Shown here: in pieces, positions 12,501-24,500 of the stretch
Position numbering within the stretch: the stretch's first letter is position 1
Layout: each line of letters begins with the position of its first letter
Assembly: GCF_001625305.1 (NCBI RefSeq)
Contig: NW_017802791.1
Coordinates: 5,516-69,515, forward strand
DNA length: 64,000 nucleotides
Source: Branchiostoma belcheri
Taxonomy: Eukaryota > Chordata > Leptocardii > Amphioxiformes > Branchiostomatidae
Direction of reading: 5' to 3'
Program-made: the position numbers and the translations under genes
Notes under the pieces: model-generated
The model's input: the letters and a program-made list of their open reading frames with translations, nothing else
Databases searched by the model: none
What the model was told of the DNA's origin: nothing

Positions 12501-15500
12501 TAAAGATATAACTATATTCAATTTGATACCAGTCAAAAATATGCCCCTTTGTCACAAAAGTCTCTCTAAGTACCCTTATTTTGGTAAATAAAAGCAAAAA
12601 AACATTATAAACTGCTTATAAAGTGCTTTTTTCTTAAAAAAACAAATTAATTTTCTTTTTGGAAGTTAACTGCATAGAAGAGATTGTCATATTTGGGAGA
12701 AGTAAAAAGTTGGGAAGTGGCATATGAACAAGTGGATTTTTGAAAACTTGTCCAACCCTGCCATTGTACATTGTGCTACGTCAATGACCTGATGTGATGT
12801 TCGTTGGTCATCGTCGACTACGACGGACGAACAGCAACAACATTGTGCTGCTGAGCCGTGAAGCATTGTGGTCTAAGGTCAAAGTTTAAGGTCCCTCATT
12901 TCACCTGCAGAAAGGAAATATCATTCCACGCAGGAAGGTACAGTAACTGTAAATAATTTCATCAGGTTGGAAGATACTTAGGGTATAGAATTTTCTTCTT
13001 ACACAACCAGTAAGGTTCTCACCTGCTTACGTTTCGATGTCTATCAGACACCTTCCTCAGAGCTTCTGACTGGAGTTCTGCAACTCGCCGCTATTTAACG
13101 CCAATGTAGGTGGCGCTTTTGCGGCGAGAATGCAATCCCAAACTTGGCTGAGCTTGTATCCCCCCTCGTCCCGGTTCATCACTGGGGTTGACTTCCTTAT
13201 CCAGACTGCTTCTTTAATCCAACGGATTCTTCTATTGTCCTCTCTATCTATGACCCTGGCACCCTCCCAGTCTATCACACAATTGTTCCTGGCAACATGG
13301 CCTGTAACTGCCGATTTCTTCTCTTCTTTTTGTGCTTGCTGTTTCTGGGACCGTGTATATCTTATGGCTTCGCTGTTGTCTGCCTCTTTTCTGTGTTCTT
13401 CTAGTCTTTTGCCAAAGGTCCTTCCAGTCTCTCCAATGTACACTTCAGCACAACTTTTGCAAGGAATTTTGTAAACACAATCCGTTTTCACATGGTCCCC
13501 CAACTTGTCCTTAGGGTGGACAAGCAAGTTCCTCAATGTAACAGTAACTAATGTTTTAGGTTTAACTGCTGTGGTTATCCGGTGTTTTCTAAAGATCCTT
13601 TCTAATGGTTCGGTGACACCTTTCACATATGGGATGACCACCATGGTCCTGGTTTTCTCCCCTTCCTTCTTGTTCTTCTCTGTCTGCTTTGGCCTTTTCT
13701 CTTTCTGTTCAACTTTCCGAAAGGTCCATAGATAGAGAGGACAATAGAAGAATCCGTTGGATTAAAGAAGCAGTCTGGATAAGGAAGTCAACCCCAGTGA
13801 TGAACCGGGACGAGGGGGGATACAAGCTCAGCCACGTTTGGGATTGCATTCTCGCCGCAAAAGCGCCACCTACATTGGCGTTAAATAGCGGCGAGTTGCA
13901 GAACTCCAGTCAGAAGCTCTGAGGAAGGTGTCTGATAGACATCGAAACGTAAGCAGGTGAGAACCTTACTGGTTGTGTAAGAAGAAAATTCTATACCCTA
14001 GGTACAGTAACTGTTTTTGGTCTTTTCTTAAAATGACTTAACCCTATCTAGACCTGGCTTTTTTTGGGCTTGGTGGGACATCATGCATATTTAAGCTATC
14101 TGCCATTTTGGATCATCAATCTTGAATTTTGAAAAATAGTTTTTTTTTTCAGGATATAGCCTAAAATACATTGTAAGCAGACTAAAGACATTCATATGAA
14201 CCTTTTTTGTAAAAAGAAATGAAAGTTTTGATGAAATTTTAAGGAAAATAACATGTGTAATGTTCTAATGATATGGTCCCCCATCTTGGATTTTGGCCAA
14301 TGACGTCATCAAATTAGCATAAATTATGCATTTTTAATTATAAAATTTGCATAAAAGTATCTGGGATGTTATTAATATAAGAAACCATGTGTAACTTAAT
14401 AAAACCCATAAAATTCTATTGTTGAAACTAAAATCTAAATTTAGCAAAAATGCCTGTCAGAAACCCATTGCTATGGCAACAAAATAAAGTTATCTTATTC
14501 CAATGATACAGAAATGTTACCAACAATAGGAAAAGTCACCAAGTTTGACCGATCTAGGGCTAGCCGTTCAGACGCTACGTGATATCAAAGTTGGCGCGGG
14601 CATTTTTAGCCCCCACCACCCCCCACCCCCCGGTCTAGATAGGGTTTGTAGCCTAAAACATTATTGTACGGCCATAAACTTTTTTCATTTATAGTATAAA
14701 TTGATGTATACTTACTGTAAGTTTGGAATCTCATATTTCTTCTATAAAGACTTCTTTGTCTCAATATGACATCACAACATTTCAACATGGATACTAGTTA
14801 ACAAGTACTTCTGAAAGTCTTTAACCTTTGACCTTACCCACAATGCTCTGTGGCGCTGGAACTATTCACCAATTTCACACTTCCCATAATGCCTAGTAAC
14901 GGTAACGGATATGACGTAAGACCACCCCCCTCCCCCTTCCTCGATGTAATATTTCCAACAAGTTCTATCGACAAACTGGTCAACTATTGTTTTGAATTAT
15001 TTGTCTAGTATAAAGCGCATGCCATAATTGCATTTTTGTTGGAATGTACGTCATTTTCTCTAATTCCAACAAAAATGCAATTATGGCATGCGCTTTATAC
15101 TTGATAAATAATTCAAAACCATAGTTGACCAGTTTGTCGATAGAACTTGTTGGAAATATTTCATCGGGGAAGGGGGAGGGTGGTGGTCTTACGTCATATC
15201 CGTGACCATTACTAGGCATTATGGGATGTGTGAAATTGGTGAATGACCAGAAAATTACAATGTCCCTAGCCTGGGTTTCAGATATCCAATTAGATTAAAT
15301 ATATTTTGATTATTTTCTTCCAAACAGCTGCTTTCTCTGTATTTTAGGGTCATTGTGACAATGCAGATTTCCATGTACATGTACATTGTATTTGTATGAT
15401 GTAGTCAACCCCTTTTAAGTTTTGTAGGATTATTTTGTTTGTTAATTCATCTGATGTATTGGGCAGCAAAGAATATGAAATAATACCATCCATTCCACTT

Positions 15501-18500
15501 AATTTGTTTCATATCAGGTCTATGATGTACATGTACACCATAGTTTGTGTGTTAAACAACGAAAACCCCAAAGCTAAAACTCCCATGTATGTTTACTTGA
15601 AAGGAGAAAACTTACTTTTTTCTAGTGTCAGTCTCCATTCAATTGCAATGTGCTCTAACTAGAGTTTTTTTGGCAATGTCTCAGGGGTGGATCCAGTTGC
15701 ATATCAATCAATAGTTTCTACTTATAGATCTGCTTTTCTGACAACTCTCCAGTGTCTCTTACAAAAGGTAGTGGATGCTACCTGAAATGTCTGACCGTTT
15801 CCAAAATCATATCCAGTTGCTCAAGGAACTGTTTTTTTTGTATCTTATTTCCTGGATCTCTAACCTTCACCGACATAAATACTATGTACTTTGTGCCTGA
15901 CTTTCTGTAGCTGACAGTGAAGACACCAGTCGACCAGGCAGTAAGAGTTCTGGATGGGAGGGGGCCAGTCCGGGAGCCGCGGAGGGTCGAAGGTCACGCA
16001 GGCGGAAGCAGGTTTCGTATCGCAAGATGCTGTCAGGACAGTACAGCGACAGCGAGGAAGAGGAGACTAAGGAGGAACGAAGGGCACGGATTGTGAGTGT
16101 ACTGTACATTTTGTACACTGTAGCTAATGAATTATACGCGAACTTGGTAGAAAATTATAGTACATCCGGGTGCAAAATACCTGGTTGCCCAGTTGCCCTG
16201 GTCAACCAAATTTACTTGGGGCATCCTATTTTTGAACCTAGGTAGCCTAGGCAGCCCAGTGTGCTACCTGGATTTTTCCCCTTCCCAAGAAATCATGCCC
16301 ACTTGGCTTGCACCACTGTATCCGGCAGATGCTTTTTAATTTTAGGTATTAATAACTATTACTAGTATCAGTTAAGTTACTAAAGGCTGTTAGAAATATT
16401 GTCAAAGGCTTATGTATGTATAACATTACTTAATTTGAGGAAAGTACATGTAGTAACTTATAGGTGGGACAACCTAAAATTCTGATGGGCAACCTTTTTG
16501 CAGTGGGCAACCTGGTTCAAAAAAGTATTTTGTACACTGTACATGTACTGGTAAATTTTTTGTTGCTTAGGAAATCTTTGAGTGACAGCGAAGCCAAGCC
16601 AGTAGTATTGTAATTTACCAAACCTGATCTCAAATAACTTTGCGATCCAAAGTAGTGCAAAGCCATTAGAAAGCATGTGTTTTTGTTGATTGAAATGCAT
16701 GCAAAAGCTGTGCGATTCTTATATCTTCACCACACCACTATTGAGCCTTTTTTAATGAATGTTCCTTTAGGCAAAGGAGAAAGAAGAAAGACTACTGCGT
16801 CGACAGAAGGCAAAAGCAGAGAGAGCTGAGAAAAGGCAACTCCAGGGACCAGGTGGGACTGAACAGGCTACTGCAGACAAGAGCAGCACTGGTGAGTACA
16901 AAATAACGTATCACACACAGTTTCCTTTTTGAAAAAGATAGAAACTATGTCATTATTCATATCAATTTATCAATTACTTGGTCTGTAAAATTATAATGTT
17001 TTGTGATTACAAGGGAAACTATAGTATAATAAGAAAAGTAAAACCTTAGAAATGATTTACAATGCTGAGTCAAAAGTCTCGGGGGACTTTTCTAAGGGGA
17101 AAAATATACAGTGTAGACAAGTGGTCTCCTCATACAAAAGCACGGCAACAGTAAAAGACAGACTGGGACAGATTTCGAAGTTCATGTCCTTTCATACAGA
17201 CTGATATGAAATGTACATTCGTCAATTTCATGTAATTACACAGTTGTGTATAATCATATCAAAGATGTATAGGTACAGGACACATGTCAATATACAAACT
17301 ATGGAAAGCGAGTCCATGTACATGTACATGTGAAACAACACTGTACAGTACATGTATGTGCTTGTCTGTTTTGAAGCACACCAATGCAGGCTTGCAAATG
17401 ACACAATCATCACACATTAAGGCAGATACAGGGTCACGTGTGGTCCCAACTGTTGGACAAATGACCAGCTTAGCCAAGTCTCGTCGATGCACGTCACTCG
17501 CACGGTTTCGCAAGGTGTACATGTATTACTAAGAGTGTGGTCTGCACGCCACGTCTGGCCGTGAGTGGTTGCGTGCATCGTACGTTGCGCAAGTGGTGAG
17601 TTGTACGTGCTTACAACGTACGATCTCTGTGCGATTGTAACTTTACCGTAAGGAGGCCGTACTCACACATGCGTCTTTCGTACGTTACACACGGGGCACG
17701 CGCGTCGCCCGTACTCACACGCACGGGTGGTGAATCCGCAGACCGCACGCAGAAAACGTTTTACATGCACTTAAAGTTCTACAGCGTGTCTGCGTGCTCC
17801 CAAATCCGTAGGATTCCGTACGGTGGCGGTACTCACCACGCACAGATGCCCTGCGTTTGCCCAGGTTTTTGCATGTAGACAGCACGCAGAAGCACGTACA
17901 GCAGGTTGTGACCGAAGTTTAATTTGGTGACTGTAGCCTACAAGAAAAATCATCACTAGTAGTAACATGGTAACACCCTTATCAGCTTTTATTAGTGGAC
18001 ACAGAAACCTTGACTAGTTAAAACTAAATAGAGGTTTCCCTTCATGTTAACTAATTGCATTTGCTGTCACTTACTTGTACATTAATCAGGCATGGTAAGT
18101 GCCTTGTAATTTGTCAAGAAAGGATTTCTTTATGCACAAAATGTAGTACAAACTTCTGTCTCTAAGACCTCAACATGCCTAAGTTACTACCAGTGCTTTG
18201 TCAGCACAACTAAATAATGACAAATGCACAGTCACAGAGATAACGATATCAATTTGTAATCCACTCACTGTTATAATAAGGCCGCACTAATTTAATTTGT
18301 TGTTTCTCAGATTTTTTCAGAGAAAATATGAAGCGACAGGGCGAAATAAAAAGAATTTTAAAAAAGGCCAAGGCACCCCATGAAGGCAGGAACTGTTATA
18401 ATAATATGAATTAAATATGAGATGAGCCAAGTCAACATACCAGCCTGAGGCTGCTTTAAAATTAAAACAATTTTAACAATAACAACCAGGAAGAAAAGGA

Positions 18501-21500
18501 CGTTCTTCAACCGTTAGGCCAAAATATGTCTTTCATTGAGCATTTTGCAGTAACTGTTGATCCAGAACCTTAAGTCTTTTTTATTTTGCAAATCGGAAAA
18601 AAAGGACAGGGCAAATCCGAGAAACAACAAATGAAATTGGTGTGGCCTATTAGCTAATCACAGAATTTGTGTAACACAGGTTACAAAAGCAGGTACAAAA
18701 TGTCTGCCTCCATGTACCAATACAATGACGTGTAGAAAACTTACATAATGTCATGTACATGTAGTTATTGATAACTGCAAGTTAATGCTGCAAGTTAATG
18801 CTGCAAGTTTTGCAGTTTCTGGGAGATCCTAGAAGATGACTTATAGGTTTTGTCCAGACCTGATTATTTTTTCTCCTCCAACATTCCATCTCTGCTATTG
18901 GGGAGTGTAGTGCTACTAGTATGTCAATTATTTACAATACATGCAATCGGCATGGTTTAGCAGGTCTTGAGATGCATTGGCTGATTGAAGCAGTAAAAAC
19001 ATGTACAGTTGGCAGAGTAAAGTCCATTTACTTAGTGGGGGGCAACTTTAGACAAACAACTTCAACTCACATGATTTAACTGTGACCATTTTAAAGTGGG
19101 AACACTGCAGTAACTACCCTATCACAGCAAAATGGCAGCAGGAAAGGATACAGAAGAAGAGATGGAGGCGGCTTTTCATATTATTCAGTCAAACCTTGGT
19201 GGGGACTGGCTACGACTTGCCCTAACTTTGGGGCTGAAGAAGAACGTCATAGAGGACATGATTAACAAGACTACTGGCACGGATCTCATGTGGCGAAGTC
19301 GCGTCTTGCTGGAAAAGTGGAGACAACAAAATGGGAAGAAAGCAACAGTGGAGAAATTGTTGGACGCTATGAAGAAGGCTGGAAGACAAGACCTCGTGGA
19401 CAGTGTGAAAGACGAGTTAGGTATAGTAGAGGACATCGAGGACACCTCTGCTGCACAGGTCAAGGAAGAAGCGACTAACAAGACTCTAAATGTAGCTGTC
19501 AGGTCCATGTCATTATCAAGTAATTCAAGTACTTCTCATTCACAGCCAAGTGAAAAGTCCACAAGAAAGACCACATCAGGTAGGTCTATTGTTTCAAGCT
19601 CATCTTCCTCTTCACATCATAAGAAGGAAAACATTGTCAAGAAGAAAACTGGAAAAAAAGAAAGAAAATCTAAAAAGAAACATCGCAAGGGGAAACCCAG
19701 TTCAGAACAAGATCTCTCGAGAGACTTACTACATCTTGCAATGAATGCCATTAAAAGCATGCAGCTTGCAAAGCAAAAGCTCAAGAAGTGCTGCTACCTT
19801 AGGATTGAGGAACCTGTAAAGGAAGAGCTTGTGGAGGACATTTCACAACTCTATGATACAAATGAAGACCTGTGCAAAGAAATCATCACCCAACTCATCA
19901 GCAAAAACTGTAAAGGTTTAGACGTTGCTGAAATGTGGTCCTCTTCTATCTATGTGCAAATGTTTCCAGAAACGGATGAGTGTGCTCGTGCATTTAATGG
20001 GTACTTAGAAAGTGGCAGGCTGGCCACCGACCTACAGAAAGAGTTTAGGAAGATTGGGTTCAACTGTCCCTTAGAAGGGGATGTACTGTCCATGGAAGAG
20101 CTTGAAGAAGAAGTGGCAGAGATAGTGGAGGAAGCTATGGATGTCTTTGTCTTGTCAGATGAGACGAAGCAAGGAAAACTTGAGGGAGAACTGCGAGATG
20201 CTTGGGGTGATGCACTGTTAAGGATAACGTCCTGGACAGGTGATGAAGACAAGGTGAAGACGCTGCTACAGGCAGGTGTACAGGTGAACACAGAGAACTC
20301 CCAGGGAGAAACACCACTCTGGGATGCAGTGAAGGGTGGACACTCCAACATTGTAGCACTGCTACTTCAGGAAGGGGCAGACCCAGATGTGTGTGACAAA
20401 TCTGGGTTCCCTCCTCTTCACTATGCCAGCTCTCTTGGACACACGGAAGTGTGCAGACTTCTCGTACAACACACTGATGAAGACTACATGTATGAAGGTG
20501 AACAGAGTCCCCTCTGGATAGTTATAGAAAATGCTGACTCACAGCTACTTACGATTCTTATTGACGAAGGTTTTGATGTACATAAATCAGATAGTTTCAT
20601 CCCGCTATGTCTCTCCGCTAAAAAACTCATGCAGGTGGAAGAAGGTTCAGACAGGAGGGCTTGGGATGAGCACGTAGAAGTCTTTGAGACTTTGGTTAAA
20701 GCAGGGGCCGATGTCAATGCTACTGATGAACTTGGTCAAACCTCCCTGGCCTCTGCCTGTATAAAAGACTGCAAGAAGACTGCAAAACTACTTCTGGACA
20801 GGGGAGCCGATCCAAACATAGCGGGGGACAAGGGGAGGACTCCGGTATGGCTGGCAGCCGCGCGGGGACATGCAGAGATTGTGAGCATCCTGACACAAGC
20901 AGGTGCTGACCTGGACAAGGCAGGTGACATGGGATGGACTCCGCTGTGGGTGGCAGCTCAAAAGGGACACGTCGAGATCGCGAAAATCTTAACACAAGCG
21001 GGTGCTGACGTGAACAAAACAGATGACGAGGAAAGGACACCTCTCTTGGTAGCGACTCTGAGAGGTAATGCTGGTATTGTGAGTACCTTAACACAAGCGG
21101 GCGCCGACTTAAACAAGGAAGACAGCACGGGGACAACTCCACTGTGGCTAGCCGCTGGAAGCGGACATTCGGAAATCGTGACAATCTTGACAAAAGCGGG
21201 TGCTGACTTGAACAAGGCAGACGGCACGGGGAAAACTCCACTTTGGGTGGCTGCCTTGAAAGGTAATACAGAGATTGTGAGCACCCTGACACGCGCAGGC
21301 ACTGACTTGAACAAGACTGATAGCACTGGATCAACGCCACTGCAGGTGGCAGCTGACAGTGGGAATGTGGAGATAGTGAGAATCTTAAAACAAGCAGGCG
21401 CAGAATGATTGAACAAGATAGATTGTGTAGACTTGGAACAAAAGACAGTGATATGAACCACACACTGAATCTGATAAAGGTTCAGGAATAATTGAATAAA

Positions 21501-24500
21501 ACTAGAAAGGCCAACATTTGCTTCGGAGCAAATGTAATATTTCACTCCATCTCCCTCCCCATACAAAAATAGAAGATTCTGAATAAATCATACTGCAATC
21601 ATACAAGGACAAGCTTTTTGAATCTCGACAGATATTTACAAAAATGGCACTTGGCCATTATCTCCCTTTTTTTTACAAAGATACAACGACAAGCACTTTA
21701 AATCTCGACAGCTTTACTTTACACTTATCTCAATTTCAAAGTTACATATTGCAGGTATCTAAATACTACTAATGACGAAATTGCAACTACTACTAACGGT
21801 AGCAAAATTTTCACGGTCTGAGAAACATGGACATGTTCACGGAACTATTCACGGTGGTGACAGTTGCAGGAAAAAGAAAGTCCAGGAATTATTTCCTAAC
21901 TGTAAAGATAAGTTCACGGTACAGAGGTGACAGTGAAAACCGTGAACATTGACCTCCTGCTTGCGTTACGTTGCGGTACAGTGAAAAAAAATCGGGAATT
22001 ACAGTAATCAATTTACAGAGTATGTTTGCTTAGTTTCCAGATGTTTTGTATGAATGTCGTAAACTTAGTTTTAAATTAACGAAAACCGATGCGCGCACAG
22101 ATGCCATCCATACAATCAAATCAACATGGCCTTATTAACAATCACATAAACTATGAAGCCATACATTGAATAAGCTATACATATAATATGATTATCATAA
22201 CGGTTACCTTTATTTTTAAAATCATGCCAGTGAGCTAATTGCATGTACAGAGTGAAAGAAAGTAAAGTAAAGTAAAGCAGTAGAATTTCTGTACTAAGCT
22301 ATGATAGTACTCCATATGATTCGTCCTCATCGTCATCATTCAATGTGGTCTATCTCTTGCTACTAGTGACTGGTAATACCTCTGTAGATTCTTCACACTG
22401 GCAGAGTACCGTACTCATTCTCTCTTGTCAGCTCCATACTTTTGTGACAACATCAAAGTGATTTTGGTTTGTATGTTGGAAAAATACAAAAGACTAACAT
22501 TCTAAGTTATTGACATTCTTGAGTAAGAACAATCAGTTTTTGAATGTTAAAAGCAAAACAACGAAAATCAAAAAAAAATGTTGAAATTGTTAAAATGCAG
22601 GATTGTTAAAATTGTTAAAACTGATAAAATTGTTAAAACTGATAAAATTGTTAAAAATGATAAAATTGTTTAAAATGTTAATATCCGATGCACTGGGGTT
22701 CGAACTCACAGTTTCTGGGATTGCCGTCTGGCGCGTTACCAACCGTGCTAACTCGTTGCGATACACATCACTCACTGCATTGTATGTCATATAAAGTAAA
22801 CAGCATGGCGGTATCGATCGCCTCAAGCCACCAAGACTTTCAACTATTAACTACGGGGTTTCCTTCTTTATCAGGTTTGCTTTTGAACCACCTTGATGTT
22901 ACTTAACTATCAACCCGGCTAGCAGAAGCCGCCGGCTCCTTTGATATTACAGCCGCTCCCTGTCCAATCTTGTTTACACGCCGGGCGCAGGTCATTGACC
23001 TCCAACTTGCGTTGTTCCAACAGAGAAGAGCAAAATGTCTGGCTCCCGCAGAACGTACCGCACTCTCCCGCTGGACGTACCGCACTCTCCCGCAGAACGT
23101 ATCGCACTCTCCCGGAGGACGTCCCGCACTCTCCCGAGGGAAGTCCCGCACAGCGTCCTGCACTCTCCCGCAGAACGTCCCTCGAAAATTGATGCGTATT
23201 TCGTGGCCTGTGCTGTACCTACCAAAACACTTGAGTTCATACTGTCAAAATGGAATGGCTTTGAACAGGTGTTAATTGAGTTAATCCAATCAAATCCAAC
23301 AGCCAATCAGCAAGAAGAAAAGATTAGGCTGCGTCAGGTTCATGCTTGCATGCCCATATTTGGGCCCGCCCCCGAATTCCTTTCTTATTACGTCACGCGC
23401 GTACGCCCCACAGTACTTTCCTATGGGAACAGCTAAAAACGCAAATAAAACGATTGTAAAAGCTTGTATCAAAAAAAATAAAAAAACGCCTAGGGGTATT
23501 TACCCACTCTACCTTTATACGAAATTCCAGGTCGTTTGGCCCAAAAATGAAGGAATTGAATCAATTTAAAGAAATGGCAGGAGGAGAAGAAGAAGGAGGA
23601 GGAGAATCATCAGTAAAAACAGTATTTCCCTCCATACTTAAGTATGGAGTGAAATAAAAATCATGCCCTCTCCTGACTTTAGATGATGCCTAACCCAACT
23701 TTTGCAACACTTCAAGTGGGAGCTTAGACTTAAACCAACTTCAAAGCAGTTTAATCAATTTTAAACCTCCTTGCTTCAACAAAGCAGGCAAAAAACAAAG
23801 GACACCAACTGAAGACATTGTTTTGGATAGCAGCAGAGAATAAAAAGATGAGACTTGTGAAATCATATTTATTGATGCCAAGACAAAATCATTTCTTTCA
23901 ATGACCAAACTAGTGAGACTCTACAAGTATATGAAGTTTCCACATTACTGTGTTGCCAAGTTGTTTTTTTAAACCTTAGGCTCACCTTGAAAACGTACAT
24001 GTACAAAGTACAGTGTACATTTACTTTGGCCTTAGCCACTTTTCCAAAGTTCAAGTAATTAATAGTCAAGGTTTTGAGGAGGGGGACTTGCATGTACATG
24101 TAGTAAATGTGGCTAGAAAACCCGACAATTTCAGTAGATATCTGAATTAAATGTACTATATACTAGTAGGTAGAAATACAACAAAATTACAGTATACAAA
24201 TTTAAAAACTTATTTTGATTTTAGAGAACTAGTTTTCTCCTAAATTAAATGTCTGTACTTTGTAGCTAAGATAACAATTTGATGTGTAATTTTACATGTA
24301 AGTCTATAATTATTGTAAATAAATTGAATTTTAAGGTAGATTTAAAGCTTGCCACTACATAAAATAGTACTCGTAAGAAAATTCAAACTCTACTACTGGA
24401 TCAGTTAACGGATTTATTTCCGGACGTTTCGAGTGACATCCATCACTCTTCTTCAGCGTCACAAATGAACAGAGAACCGATTCACTCTTATATACAAGTA

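Larger units (their letters stand above)
21502..23657 (-). mobile_element. Helitron/Helentron-like element, copy 2 (long)
   Basis: Reverse orientation. The 3' end at the left has CTAGAAAGGCC, the hairpin ATTTGCTTCGGAGCAAAT, then TTTCACTCCAT. The 5' end at the right has TCCATACTTAAGTATGGA and ATGGAGTGAAA. The outer repeats TTTCACTCCAT and ATGGAGTGAAA are exact complements. The core shares TACCCCTAGGCGTTTTTT (read in reverse) and the TTCTTCTCC tract with other copies. It also contains an AT-rich GTTAAAA repeat, a tRNA-like segment and a 24-bp tandem repeat, which explain its size. Confidence 0.6.

Noticed and set aside
13130..13735. Plus-strand frames opposite the Penelope fragment
   Set aside because: Antisense of the GIY-YIG coding frame, which has clear motif support on the minus strand.
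23035..23436. 133-residue Arg/Pro/Ser-rich frame
   Set aside because: It comes from the 24-bp GC-rich repeat, whose length is a multiple of three, plus Helentron-like core sequence.
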